A DNA stretch of 64,000 nucleotides from positions 19,571,276 through 19,635,275 of the forward strand of contig NW_027467782.1 in NCBI RefSeq assembly GCF_004210375.1, read 5' to 3'. Under the pieces are notes generated by a model. It ran no database searches. It was not told the DNA's origin and was given only the letters and a program-made list of their open reading frames with translations. Source of the DNA: Tachypleus tridentatus (taxonomy: Eukaryota > Arthropoda > Merostomata > Xiphosura > Limulidae). Position 1 is the stretch's first letter. Every line of letters starts with the position of its first letter. Below, one piece after another: positions 10,672 through 22,899 of the stretch. The position numbers were made by a program, and so were the translations under genes.

Positions 10672-13600
10672 AGAATAACGATTACTTTAGCCATAAACTA
10701 AGGCATGTACATATTTTCATAAACTAGTTCTTTATGGATTTCAAACACACAATATATAAAAAAATAGCATGCTAAATATATTTTCTGTCTGCTACACATC
10801 AGTAACAATGAGGAATTTTTCAATATCAAAACTTATCAGTTGGAGGTAATATATGTTGAATGTACATTTAAAATTCTATTTTATTTTACATTAAATAAAA
10901 AAAACATTTTTGTCTGTCTCCATAGACTAATAATGTACAGCTAAACACAAAACATTTCTTGGCAGTACCTAAGAGAATGCAAGTTAATTAGGTCTAGGGT
11001 AGGATGGATCATTAAGTTGTAATTACTTTCAGAACAAAATGCTTATAAAATGGCATAACATTGCTTTATCACCAATTACATGTATATGTTATCAGATCAC
11101 CTCTGAAACTATAATATACAACTTCTTTTTAGCATTTCAAAAGATCATATAATAAACTTTTATATATATGTAGACTTGTATATGATTTATTTCATCTATG
11201 ACCACATGTGTACTTGTTTGTGATAAACTGTAACATGCACGTGAGTTATACTCATTAACAAAAATATCAATCAATAGACAAAGTCAATTACGTCAATCAA
11301 CAGAATTTGCAATCTGAAGCAAATCACAACAAATATCAAGCAGACAGCTTAAATGTTTAAAGATATGACTGTTCTATACAATTCATACATTTATATTTGA
11401 ATAACAGACAAACTTTTGGTTTCACATATACTTTTTCTGAATATGTGCATGAGAAACAATACCTAAAGTGTATAATCAACATATATGTACGAAGCTTCCT
11501 GTGATCTCATGAAAACCACTCACATTTCACAGGATGATATCTGCTTGTTTTCCATTTGTTATCAACTTACACCTGCAACTTTCTCACATTACTAACTCAT
11601 ATTCAATACAGATGCATAAGTTACATCTGATAAATTATCTAAACATTCGACTGAAACAAGTCTATGTTGTCTCCAGTGTACTGAAAAACAGGTATTTCTC
11701 ATACAAAACTAAAAGCACCAGTGGTATATAATGTTTTATGAAGTCATCACAGTTTTAACAGAAGCCCAATCAACAACACATCCAACTTCCTTGAGTCACT
11801 ATTTCAGAACAATTTCCAAAATTAAATACACTAAAAACAGTCTGTTCATCCTTCAGTAATAATAATAATATAGAAAAACGTAACCAAGTACTTTCAGAGA
11901 TACTTTTCAAAATAAATACTCTACACAGCTATTAAACATTCACAAACTCTCTTTACCTACTTCGAAATGAAACAGCAATAACAAAGATAGGACAGTACTG
12001 ATAATCCAAATATATCCTTTATTTTCTCAATACTAAAAAACATATATCTAAATCTTGATACCATTTACTGTTTACTCATTCAAATTGTCTTTTTTGAACT
12101 TATAAAACACTACACACAAATTTGTGAAAAACCTGTCATTTATGGTACAGTTCTGAATACAAAGAAAGAAAGAAAGGTATTTTCTGCAACATTTATAGCA
12201 AACACCTAGGCTGGAGTCCTATAATGTTTAGGCATGGCCATAACAAATTCAGAACTGCTAACCAAGTGGAAGAAAACTAGTCAACACCAGAATCACTTAA
12301 TAATATGCTACTTGTAACCAAATATCAGGTATAAGATTCACCACACAGCTGAAAGTATGTTCAGTAACATAAGCTATTTTCAGACTACACTTTATACCAT
12401 ACACTGTAACAGAATGTACAAATTAATAATTTGGTGGTAAAAATAACAAGACTGAATAATTAATACTAGTTGAAGCACCAGAGCCAAACAATATTTATCT
12501 GTGTTTTTAAGAGTCAAAGATCAGACACATGTGAACAGAAAATTGCCAGGTGACTTATCAATGATGTTACTTCTATTTTTAAAGGGAATAAAATAGTTAC
12601 TCTAGAAATTGCAGACCAGTTAATATTTGTTACATTAGTATGTGAAGAATTCTAAACACATCTAATGAAATAAACTTGGCAAAAATTCTAATGAAATACA
12701 ACATATCTAGGTTATCTTGGAGATTTGGTTAGTGTAGCATAAATAAGAAAGGCTTATTTATAAATAATCAATGGTTTTACTGTCTTGAAATGTGTACATG
12801 TTCTACACTAATTCCTGTACATTGAATCCAAATATGATATCCATTTATCACCATCACATATAGATTTTCCACATGTCATATATACTTCAACACAAGTGAT
12901 TTATTAAAATAATGACAACTAATATTGACCAAGTAGTCTTATCAATCTATCTAGAACCCACAAGAAACACACAATAAAACACATAAATGTTCACTTTAGT
13001 AAATGAAATAGTAATTTCATCTGAGTTAGTTTTTTCTACTCCACGATTTGTAAGACATCCTTATGTGATAGAAAATATATATATATATATATTATTTTTG
13101 AAATTTGCATATATGAATTATGGCAAATCTATAAATAAAACCAAAACTTTTATGAAGTTCAAATTCATAAGCCTGTGAAATCAGTTAAAAACATTAGAAT
13201 TTCCCTCTTTTCAACTACACTATGTAACCAAATTTTTACTACACTATTAACCAAATTTTTCTTCTTCCTGGGCAGAAAATGTTATTTCCCAATGGCTCAT
13301 GCCTAAAGTAAATGGAAATGACCTATTTTTCTCTTCAAACTGCTTTTGTGACCTGGGAGTGTATAACCAAAACATAATGGAAGACTGTATTTGGGGGCTA
13401 ATACTTGAAAGTGATTTATATTACAGTCACAAATCTAAAAGAAAACTACTCACTTCTTAACATTTGTGTATAACTTTACTGTAGATACATGTGAATCTTC
13501 ATACATATGTTGCTTTATTCAGACCTTATGTAAATGAAAATGTGCAAATTTGCCTGTTTTTACATAGAAAATAGGTTAGTTTCTAAATTCATTATCCTGA

Positions 13601-14226
13601 TCACAAAAGCAAAGTTTGAAGGGAATAATGGCCATTTTCTTTACTTTTACAACATAAGTAATTAAGAAATACCATATGCTATCCAGGAACAAAATTTGTG
13701 TTGCATAGTGTTATCCAAATAATCAAAATATTATCATAATTTAGTATTACCATTGTGAGTTAAATTCAAGGTTGCTCAGCTGAACTAATTAGTATTATGA
13801 CATGTGAAAAGAATCAACTGATCAAAAGTGTAGTATTTCTCATTATTTTATTTTTATGTCAATTCAAGTACCATGAGAGAACAGCTCAAGAGTTTAGTAA
13901 AATAAATTAATGAGCCCAATGATTAATTAATTATCAAATTCAAATAACTTTCTTGCTCTAGTGAAACATGCTTTCATGAAGAAAATCAAAGAAGATTCAT
14001 TGAATGTAAATCTATCCTTATTAATCTATCAAGTCTTATTTTTTAAAGATTTTATTGTAAAGGTTGTGGACTGAGAGTTCTTTATTTCAAAAACTAATTG
14101 GGCTGGAATTTGCTAATCGATTAATAGTCATACCTCATATCCTTAATAGATAACATTCAACCAAACGATTATTCTCATAAGATACATAAAAAACAGACAA
14201 AAATACTTATGATATTAAATGTTGGA
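10672..14226. other. Long AT-rich stretch without genes
   Basis: About 3.5 kb with no supported gene. It contains only a short (AT)n run at 13075-13092 and scattered short frames without motifs. Confidence 0.5.
13075..13092. repeat. (AT)n microsatellite
   Basis: About nine AT dinucleotides. Confidence 0.85.
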
Positions 14227-14284
14227 TTTTGACACCTGTGGTGGGCACAGCAAAAATAGCCCATAATGTGGCTTTGCATTTAAC
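14227..14284 (+). mobile_element. SINE family C, 3' fragment
   Basis: The string 'acctgtggtgggcacagc' followed by 'aatagcccataatgtggctt' matches the downstream part of family C, seen better at 50922-51035. Confidence 0.6.
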
Positions 14285-14309
14285 CCTTACTGTTTCTTAC
14301 CACTGCTCC

Positions 14310-14427
14310 CTGTTGTGTATACTAACAACAGCATCACTAGGCTCTTCCAAACCTTACTGTTGTATATACTAACATCACTTGACTCTTCCAACCCTTCTGT
14401 TGTACATACTAGCAACAACATCTAGTG
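14310..14427. repeat. Degenerate tandem repeat, about three copies
   Basis: Units begin 'tgttgt(g/a)(t/c)atacta' at 14311, 14358 and 14398, with an intervening 'gactcttccaa(a/c)cctt' in the first two. Periods are 47 and 40 bases. Confidence 0.65.
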
Positions 14428-15839
14428 TATTAAGTATATATGTAACTACAGCTGATATAAAATAGTATAAAACTGACTTTTATTAAGTACAACTTTTTCC
14501 TTTGTTTTAGAGGACCAGTAATTTGTATAATACAATCACATTTAGTTCTAATACATTCCACGTGTGTGTGTGTGTGTGTATATATATATTATTACTATTT
14601 ACAAATAAATCTTTAAATTTCACTTACTTTTCTTAAAACACAGAACAGTTACAGTGATTTATGACTATTATCTTAGTTTCACTGTAAATACCTACACTAT
14701 CTATTTTTTAACTTTTCCTGTATATAAAACTACACTATCAGTATTAGCTGACAATAAGTAGTTAGTGTGTTAAATTAACAAATCTAACATGTATTGCTGA
14801 ATGAATTTAGTAAAGCTATTTTATGATATCTTTTTATCATGTAGTCAGTTTATTATAGATTAACCTTCTGGTAACAGGCATATTAAACTGTAATAATGAA
14901 ATAAAACCTACTCAGAGTAACTGAAAACACCTAATTACAGTTCTCACAGTGAGTGTTAGTTAAACTTAAAATGGTAAACTGACTCTGGTTCTGAGTCTTG
15001 TTCTCAGATTTTACTGATTATTCATATCACATCACAATTAGTAGTAAGTATAAATACCTACTGCAAATACTGTGTAATAAAAGATATAATCTGACAACCC
15101 CACATATCCAACTACAATATGGATTTGTTTGGGTGTTTCAATACTGGTTTTAAAATACTGTTATTGTTACATAATGTAATTAATTACTTTTAATTTTGTA
15201 ATGTTAATAAAAACGACACACATGTAAGGGCTCATTTCATGAAGCTTACCTAACAATGAAAATTAGAATGAGTAATTTGAAATGTGAAAGAAACTAAAAA
15301 AAAACAGCTAAAAAGTAACATAAATGGACATAAACATTTATAAGAAAATGCTTCTACAGAAATTAACACTATCAGAAGTCAACGTATACTGCAAAGTTGT
15401 GTACGGAATTGAGAAGTAATTATTACAGATCTCTACCAGCAACAAGTTATGAAAATGTTAACGTGCACTTGTTTTTCTTACCATCCTGGAGAGCTTTCTG
15501 ACATTTAAGCAACCAACAATGGATGTATAACATCTTTATAATATTAGATCTACACAGTTCATACACTTACTCGTAGAGTACCAAGAAAGATACCATCAAA
15601 CACTCTATGCTTCCTAGAGATGTACAGCCGATGACTAAACAATTAACGTATACAGTCACAAATACAATAACTCCTTTCGAAGACTCTCTCATTAATGTTT
15701 AATCTACTTAAAATGTATCCTCCATTATGGCTAAAATAATTAATATTTCTGTTATCTTAATATTTCAGACACAGTAACATCCCTTATAAACATTACCTTT
15801 CATGGCTAAATCATTTCTAAAATGCAAGCATACACACTT
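14428..15839. other. AT-rich non-coding stretch
   Basis: No gene seen; one GT/TA microsatellite is listed separately. Confidence 0.5.
14562..14589. repeat. (GT)n(TA)n compound microsatellite
   Basis: About nine GT units followed by about five TA units. Confidence 0.9.
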
Positions 15840-15871
15840 ATATATGTGTGTGTGTATATATATACATATAT
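15840..15871. repeat. TA/TG compound microsatellite
   Basis: Alternating TA, TG and TA dinucleotides. It directly precedes the AT-rich minisatellite. Confidence 0.8.
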
Positions 15872-15890
15872 TATTTTATCAACTAAAATT

Positions 15891-16148
15891 AAAATATTAA
15901 TTAATGACATACAGTATTAAATCAATATAATAATTAATAACAAACAATATTAAATTCAATCATAAATTAATAATAAACAGTAATTAAATCAAAATATTAA
16001 TTAATAAAAAACGGTATCAAATGAAACATTAATTAGTAGCATAAGTTTTAAATCAAAATATTAATTAATAACATAAATTATTAAATTAAGATATTAATTA
16101 ATAACAAACAGTATTAAATTAAAATATTAATTAATGACACAGTATTAC
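15891..16148. repeat. AT-rich minisatellite, about eight 33-bp units
   Basis: The unit is roughly 'aaaatattaattaataaca' plus 'aacagtattaaatc'. Eight diverged copies follow in tandem. No coding content. Confidence 0.85.
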
Positions 16149-16263
16149 ATGTAAGTCACATATAAAGGAAATTTATGCTCTGCAGGTTAAAGTTTAAGGA
16201 TCCTTAATATATAGTAGACTTAGGATAAATTTTGCAAACACTGATTGATTGAATGATTAATTG

Positions 16264-16360
16264 GAATTAAGCACAAAGCTACACAATGGGCTATCTGTGT
16301 TCCGCACACCTCGGATATCAAAATCCGGTTTCAAGCAGTTAGTCCGCCGTACCAGTCGGG
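16264..16360 (-). mobile_element. SINE family C, reverse copy
   Basis: 'aagcacaaagctacacaatg' and 'ggctatctgtg' are followed by 'cctcggatatcaaaatccgg', the reverse of the tRNA-like B-box region. The head end ('agtccgccgtaccag') is diverged. Confidence 0.65.
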
Positions 16361-16533
16361 ACGTTTTGCAAGGATAGTTAAAACACGAAGAAGAATGAAA
16401 AACTCGAACAAATGAGTCATGGTAACTCATACAACACTCTAAGTCACCTCTCAGCTTGAATACTGTACAAACTACATCACAGACAGTACCGGATATAAAG
16501 GGGTGCAACCCGTGCAATAGTGCTTGAGAGTGT

Positions 16534-16808
16534 TTGTTTGTTTTTTGGAATTTCGCACAAAGCTACTCGAGGGCTATCTGTGCTAGCCGTCCCTAATTTA
16601 GCAGTGTAAGACTAGAGGGAAGGCAGCTAGTCATCACCACCCACCGCCAACTCTTGGGCTACTCTTTTACCAACGAATAGTGGGATTGACCGTCACATTA
16701 TAATGCCCCCACGGCTGGGAGGGCGAGCATGTTTAGCGCGACGCGGGCGCGAACTCGCGACCCTCGGATTACGAGTCGCACGCCTTACGCGCTAGGCCAT
16801 GCCGGGCC
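16534..16808 (-). mobile_element. SINE family A, full length with 12-bp target duplication
   Basis: A reverse full-length copy is flanked by perfect direct repeats 'gcttgagagtgt' at 16522-16533 and 16809-16820. The duplication fixes the element ends: the (AAAC)n tail at the low coordinate and a tRNA-like head ending 'ggccatgccgggcc'. The intact duplication and good body conservation indicate a fairly recent insertion. Confidence 0.97.
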
Positions 16809-16820
16809 GCTTGAGAGTGT

Positions 16821-18290
16821 AAATTCAGTGAAATGAAGAGAGAAGATGAAGGGAAACTATCCAAGAACCCACGATACGTTTACAAACACGTTGAAAAAAA
16901 TCATATTGAATGTTCACATTTCCACATGCATCAAAGCAAAAAAAAAATCAAATAAAAATGTGAGAGATGTTCTACTTCTAATCCACTATAGACATATTAT
17001 GAGAAATAAGTTAGCTGTTTGATATAATTTAAGTTTTACATAGACAAAAGACAGGGGAGTAAATATGACACAAGTGGTGTCAGATAGTAACGCTATACAG
17101 GCTATTATCTATGATAGTAAATAATGTTAGATGCTGGTGAGGTGGAATTTATTGTATTGGCTTGTCATTACGTATTACAAAGAACGTTTATCTTGTCACA
17201 AATGTTTTTTACTGTTCCCACACTATTTTATCGAATGTATTTCCATTACGACCTGATGAATTCTGATATCGTACAACCAATATTACCGTCATTCGCGTAC
17301 GCAGTAGTAATTTTGAAGAGGTCAAGATGATATTGTTTTCTTTTTATTGGAAACATATGGTATAGTTTCAATGAAAAGAAAGATTTAAAAATAAATCATT
17401 ACAAATCTCATTGTCATGTGGTGTCACAAAAACGTCCAAGAAAATGTGATATATTTTTATTAATTTCCTTTTAAGATTTACTACTTACTGTTTAATTGTT
17501 TGTGAATTTTTGGTAAATCCAGCTTCCCCTAACCCCTATATCATGTGGGTTTATATTTCAACATTGCCGTTAATATACGTGTTATTCATTACTTTAACAA
17601 ACAGTATCTTGACAGGGTCTTGTAAAGTAGGGGGATGAGAAGTTATGCATCCGCTTAAATTTTAAAATAATGTGAGAAAATATTTTATACTAAAATCATA
17701 AATCATTAAATAGTTGTTGTTTTTGCTACACATATAATTATAGCATAATATTTCATTATACAATGTTCTCTAATTCCTATAAAAATACACATAATCACAA
17801 TGATCGCTGAATGTGAAGGGAGAATATAAAACAGTTTCTTTAATTCCCCAAGAGTTATATCAGTTTTGTAGTCACATAAAGGTACTCATTCTTCTACTTT
17901 GATCAGAATATCGATTTTCTTATTTTATCCTTGTGTTAGTGCAACGAAAATATTTTATGTAAAATAAGTTACCCTTATTATATTTCATTGTTCACACGCT
18001 AGTTGCTCTATAATTATATTTATTTAGCAGAACCAACATTACAACCACCATTAGACTAATTAAGGTGTTTTTGGTGTGAGTTTCAGGCTCTAGAAGTAAA
18101 GATTCGTTTGAATAAATGTTTAGAAATAAACGTTTAGTAAACACACTTATAGAGAATCATTATAGCCATTCCAAGAAAGCATGTTCAAATATCTTATTTT
18201 ACGTAAGTGAAAATAATTAAGCTAAAAGTTTACTTAAAACTAATATTAATGAGAAAATTCATTCGTCAACTTTTGAGTAAATACAACGTT
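16821..18290. other. AT-rich non-coding stretch
   Basis: No supported gene. A 68-codon frame at 17124-17330 has no recognisable motif and is probably random. Confidence 0.45.
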
Positions 18291-18294
18291 AAGA

Positions 18295-18395
18295 TTATAC
18301 AGTTGGTAAAGGTTCCAGATCCTGTTCTTCTACAGTAGAACCGACTTTTTTCTTGTCAATTCTTTTAACTCCACCTCTAGATAGTTGTGTGACCT
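18295..18395 (-). CDS. Possible terminal exon, unrecognised
   Basis: On the minus strand an acceptor-like 'gttgttaattttag' (AG at 18397-18396) is followed in phase 2 by 32 codons to TAA: 'VTQLSRGGVKRIDKKKVG' then 'STVEEQDLEPLPTV'. The charged, low-complexity-free composition is protein-like. An AATAAA on the minus strand around 18024-18019 could serve as the poly(A) signal. A longer minus-strand frame (18377-18664) overlaps the start in another phase. The two cannot be joined simply, because the gap between plausible splice sites is only about 34 bases. Upstream exons were not identified, and the family is unknown. Confidence 0.38.
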
Positions 18396-18931
18396 CTAAA
18401 ATTAACAACATTTACGAGTTTACAAACACCTGTAAGCAACAAATATTTTAGATCTTCCACACTAAAAAAAGTTGTATCCATCTTTATAGAAAAAAACTGT
18501 TTTCCTGCCTCGTTATAACCACGGTAACCTAAGTCACCTGGGAGGTAAAATACAAAGTAATGGACTAATAAAATGGACAATTTTGTCAAAGAGTTCACAT
18601 TGATAGTGTTTGTTTGCAATATAACACATTCACACAGCTGAACTGGACAGATATCCATTGGCATCTTATGGATTTACCTTTAGTAATTTCGAAAGAGCTT
18701 ATATTCTACAAAGCTCTGTGCAGCAAGAGATGTAAGACCTGTGGGTATCTCAAATAATATTACTATTTCCTGAGGTGTTCAGATTTGTATGCTCGACTCA
18801 TGTATATATTTGTAGTAAACTTTATATCCACAGATAAAGTATTTATACATCTTTTTAAAACAGATACGATCTGGCAGACACCTAGAGATTTTTGGAAGAA
18901 AACAGTGGCTTGGGTTTTGTAATGCACTTTG
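18396..18931. other. Region with an ambiguous minus-strand frame
   Basis: A 95-codon minus-strand frame (18377-18664) includes 'GDLGYRGYNEAGKQFFSIKM' after an acceptor-like 'tttacctcccag'. It could be an exon next to the candidate at 18295, or chance. No family is recognised. Confidence 0.25.
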
Positions 18932-18940
18932 TTTTCTATT

Positions 18941-19205
18941 CGATTTGTTTTTTAATTTCGCTCAAACTACTCGATTGCTATCTGCGCTAAACGTCCCTAA
19001 TTTAGCAGTGTAAGACTAGAAGGAAGTCAGCTAGTCATCACCGCTCTCCGCCAACTTTTGGGTTACTTTTTTACCAACGAATAGTGAGATTGACCATCAC
19101 ATTGTAATGCTCCCACGGCTGACAGGTTGAGCATGTTTGGTGTGGCCGGAATTCGAACCTTAGATTACGAGTCGAACGCCTTAACCCACCTGGCCATGCC
19201 GGACC
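18941..19205 (-). mobile_element. SINE family A with short target duplication
   Basis: Reverse copy bounded by 'ttttctatt' at 18932-18940 and 19206-19214. The tRNA-like head has a short internal deletion near the B-box (attcgaaccttagattacg). Confidence 0.92.
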
Positions 19206-19214
19206 TTTTCTATT

Positions 19215-20220
19215 GAAAACGAATAACTACTTTAAAAATATCATGAAACTTTCATGTTCCTTTGTGTTTTCAGCGTTTAACAGGGTTTTCTTTCATTTTC
19301 TTTAAAAATGTGATTAAGTTTTCTCTTACATATCCTCTAATTAAATTTAAATCAGTTTTATCTTTACTAACTTTAATTGACCTGTACTCTTTATTTTTAT
19401 AATTTTAATCACCAAAGTATAAGTTTCTATAATTGTATCTCTTCTTGCTGTAGTGTACATTAGAATTTTGTCTCTATCATCTCACTGACAAGGACTCGAA
19501 TGCACTTTTATCCTTTCACTAACAAATACTAACATCTGTACAGTTTATCAAAGTACATGTTTTGTCTGTAATAAAGGTTAAAATATTGGATATACTCACT
19601 TCATTATTGATTAGTTTACTGTTTCTTACTTCTCATCCGTCTTATGTTTCTGATGGTAAAAGTAATTATAATTTAAATTACAATTATTTTCAAAATCAAG
19701 TGTAGTTATTTCTCAAGACCGTTAATAGTGTCGCATATCTTACTGTACACATTATTAACAACACACAGACAAGTTAATTTGTTTTATATAAGATTTATTA
19801 AATTATTGTGAATGTCTCAAGACAGTGAATTTTTTCCGACGACTTTACTAGGAAATGACAAAACTTTATAATAAACTTATCTTTTCCAAACAGCGGGTTT
19901 TTTATGAAACTTCTCGGGGATATTCCGTGATGTGTTAATTAACTGCTACATTTCAGTCTATGTTTTTATGAAAAATCTAATTTAAGCAGAAGATGGTGAT
20001 AAGGATCCAAAGGACTATGAAGACCTTAAAAGAAGAATATTTTGCTTTCCGTAATTAAAATAATATTCAAAATTACTAGAAGTACTTCTGTAAGGTCCCC
20101 GAAAGTGTTCTTCATAAGTAAATTTAACCCAAATTAAGGGTGTGAAATATCTTTATTTTTTGAAATTCATATGTCACTCTGGGTTGAAGTGTAGAGAGTG
20201 TATAGTACTTCTCGTACGTT
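19215..20220. other. AT-rich non-coding stretch
   Basis: No gene or repeat recognised. Confidence 0.5.
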
Positions 20221-20224
20221 TTAA

Positions 20225-20277
20225 TGACGTCACGACAGTACAAATTGCAACGTGAAAACTTCTCTTATGTGACGTCA
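20225..20277. promoter_or_regulatory. Pair of palindromic CRE sites
   Basis: TGACGTCA occurs at 20225-20232 and 20270-20277. With flanks the two form an 11-bp inverted pair (aatgacgtcac / gtgacgtcatt). CREB/ATF-family factors bind this word. A GC-richer stretch with an open frame (20321-20548, no usual ATG) and a donor-like 'cacag|gtggga' near 20450 follows. This could be an enhancer, a promoter, or the terminal repeat of a small element. Confidence 0.4.
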
Positions 20278-20559
20278 TTTTAGTGTCTGATGATTACCTG
20301 CCGGACAATTCCACTGTACTGTGGTGCGAGTAATTAAAATACAAGAGTCCTCCAGGTTACCTTCGGTTTCTTTTCGGGGAAATAGCATACTTCAAATAAA
20401 ATCAAGTTTCCGATTGTGGTTGAGTCGTGGAGAACCTAAAGATTTCACAGGTGGGAATTTCGAATTGAGAAAACGAAAACGTGATCGAACAAACCAGTTC
20501 TGTAATGTTTTTAAGAATTTGTATGTGTTAAAAATTAGGATCGGCTAGCAAAAATAGTG

Positions 20560-21055
20560 CTTTATAGCTTTGCTCGAATGTTCTAAACAAACTATGGGAA
20601 GTGAGATTAAATGTATTAATTTTATACATATCATAAGTTATATTACGAGTTTGAATTAAGTTCAACTTATTTGCATATTACTGCAGACTGTTGCAACTGT
20701 ATGGGAAACACATTCTGATTCAATACGATCTGAAGTTCACATTTTAAAAGTTACCGTTTCGAGAATACCATTCAGTATCAGTACTGCTGATGGGAGGAAT
20801 AACGTAGTATATAGTTTTATTCGAAATTTTGCATAAAAGGCAACTATATTTTTTATCTGCACATTTTGTTTTTCATATTTTAACTGTTTCAACGAAGGCA
20901 CATGCCAGTAGTTACATAGTAAGGCTGAGCTTTGTTTGTGTGGAATTTTATCCGTTCAGGTTGTGGTGACTTTCGATTTTGCCTAGCTATGGTTTTTTAA
21001 CGATGTAGTTATTACTGTGTGTTTTCTTTGTTAAGTGGATTATTTTCATTTTTCT
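20560..21055. other. AT-rich non-coding stretch
   Basis: No gene or repeat recognised between the CRE pair and the promoter-like cluster. Confidence 0.4.
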
Positions 21056-21058
21056 ACA

Positions 21059-21122
21059 ATCGATATCGCGAGAAACAGATGTAGATTTGGTTTGTTTTGT
21101 GTTACACAGTTGCCATGACAAC
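21059..21122 (+). promoter_or_regulatory. Promoter-like motif cluster (DRE-like, TCGCGAGA, X-box-like)
   Basis: ATCGATA (21059-21065, like the arthropod DRE), TCGCGAGA (21066-21073) and an RFX X-box-like GTTGCCATGACAAC (21109-21122) lie within 64 bases. X-boxes mark ciliary genes in animals. A 28-codon frame starts at the ATG inside the X-box-like word but has no recognised product. The cluster is suggestive only. Confidence 0.35.
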
Positions 21123-21124
21123 TT

Positions 21125-22280
21125 TAGATGAAACGTTAAAAATTCTGATGTCTGTCATACCTCATCTTCTTCTCACATACTGTATACCGCAGTATATTTA
21201 GAATCTGAGAACGTAGAGAATCAAAGTAATTTTATTTTCTAAATAAGTTATTCACACGCGTGCAGAATTAAACATTGAATAGCTCTGTATATATTATGCT
21301 TTAATTAAGATAATTTTGAATCTGTGAAGGATTGTTGCGTGTAAGTACAGTGGGATGCCTTGATCCAAAGACCAAAACACTCTTAACTTAAATACCCTTG
21401 GTTAATTTTTGTGTAGAATAAGAATAAGTCTAAGAAATACAGAAGGACAAGTTTAATGTGAAGTTGATCTCCCAATAATATCTACAAATAAGGAAAACAT
21501 AATTTAGATATTATCATGAGAAAACTGTTTGAATTATCTTTAAATTAACCAAGAACTTAGAAAAGGATATTTTGTAAAAGACAATATTATAAATCATGTA
21601 CATTCATTTGTCAGTAAGACGATGGTGACTGATAGCTTTATTAATGTATTTATTTTTATTGCGATACAATACCTTTTTAACTTATTTACATGTTTTATCA
21701 GAAACTTAAGGAAAGGGAAAAGAGATAAGACTTTTACACTTGTAGTTCGAGTGTTGTTTGAAAAGTTAAATGTACAACAACTGTGATTGATGAAGATAAA
21801 TACTTGAAAATGTGGAACAAGAACTTAATAAAAACTAGGTTTAAGTAAAGACGTTAAAACTGTAACTGGATATGACTACTGGTAGGAAATATTGAATAAT
21901 ATCTTAAGTTGATCAATAACATTTTAACTAAATACATTAATTGTGAAGAACATCGTGTAATTATAACAGTATGCAAACAGAGTGATTTATAAACATAAAG
22001 AAGTGTTTTACTGATGGTAAAAAATAGTGAAAATATGCCTTCTGTGTCTTAAGAAAACAAACCAATGTATTCTTGAAACATGTAATATGTTCCACCATGA
22101 ATAAAACACTTTTTATGCTTACAGTTAGTTGTTTGCTTATCTATTCTTTTAACGAAATTTTGTAGAATTAAGAAATTTATTGTTTCAATAAGATTTGTGA
22201 ATATTGGAAGTGAATAGTGTAACTCTGGAGAAAAGGTATCTATACAGTTGAGAAATATTTTGTAAGTGAATTGTAATGTA
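21125..22280. other. AT-rich non-coding stretch
   Basis: No supported gene or repeat. Confidence 0.5.
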
Positions 22281-22393
22281 TTTTCTTATAGCAAAGCCGC
22301 ATCAGGCTATCTTCACTGTCCACCAAATGGAATCAAACCTGTGATTTTAGCGTTGTAAATATGTAGGCTCGCCTCTGTACCATTGGGGAGCAG
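22281..22393 (-). mobile_element. SINE family B, reverse copy
   Basis: 'ttttcttatagcaaagccgc' begins the tail, and 'gattttagcgttgtaaata' plus 'ctgtaccattgggg' give the reversed tRNA-like head. Family B is a second tRNA-derived SINE of about 110-130 bp. Confidence 0.85.
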
Positions 22394-22435
22394 AGCGAAT
22401 AATAAAAACATTGTTAATAATACAATAACAATAAT

Positions 22436-22535
22436 AAAAGCCACAAAAAGATATCCGCTCAGCCCACCGAAGGGAATCGAACCCCTGATTTTATCGTTGT
22501 AAATCCGGAGACATACCGCTGTACTAGCGGGAGGC
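22436..22535 (-). mobile_element. SINE family B, reverse copy with tRNA-like head
   Basis: This copy preserves 'gggaatcgaacccctgattt' and 'cataccgctgtactagcggg'. In the forward sense these give an A-box-like TAGTACAGCGG and B-box-like GGTTCGATTCC. The anticodon stem does not pair well, so it is a SINE and not a functional tRNA gene. It lies about 45 bases from another family B copy in the same orientation. Confidence 0.85.
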
Positions 22536-22899
22536 GTTTAGAGAGTGAAAGGCAGTAGAAGTTGAATCGTTGTTGGTGTAAACTCAGCTCTGTACCATTA
22601 CTTACTTTAATTTTTGTTCACGGTTTTCCATGATGTTTGACTAAATTGGCAATGATTTTTGGATTATTTCTGAATGATGGAATATACCAAGTACATTCGG
22701 GTGGTATTATCAATTATGACAACAATTTGAAAACCTGGACAAATAATCGTAATGAAATATTTAATTCATTATTTTTTTATGTTGCTCATTTAATCGCCTA
22801 TTAACAATAAGTGCAATCTATAGTATGCAAGCTATTTATACACGCACATATATACATGTAGTGAAACAATGCCTAACACACTATTTTGGCCTTGAATTC

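Noticed and set aside
22436-22535. Functional tRNA gene on the minus strand
   Set aside because: A- and B-box words are present, but the anticodon stem does not pair and the same sequence recurs as a SINE.
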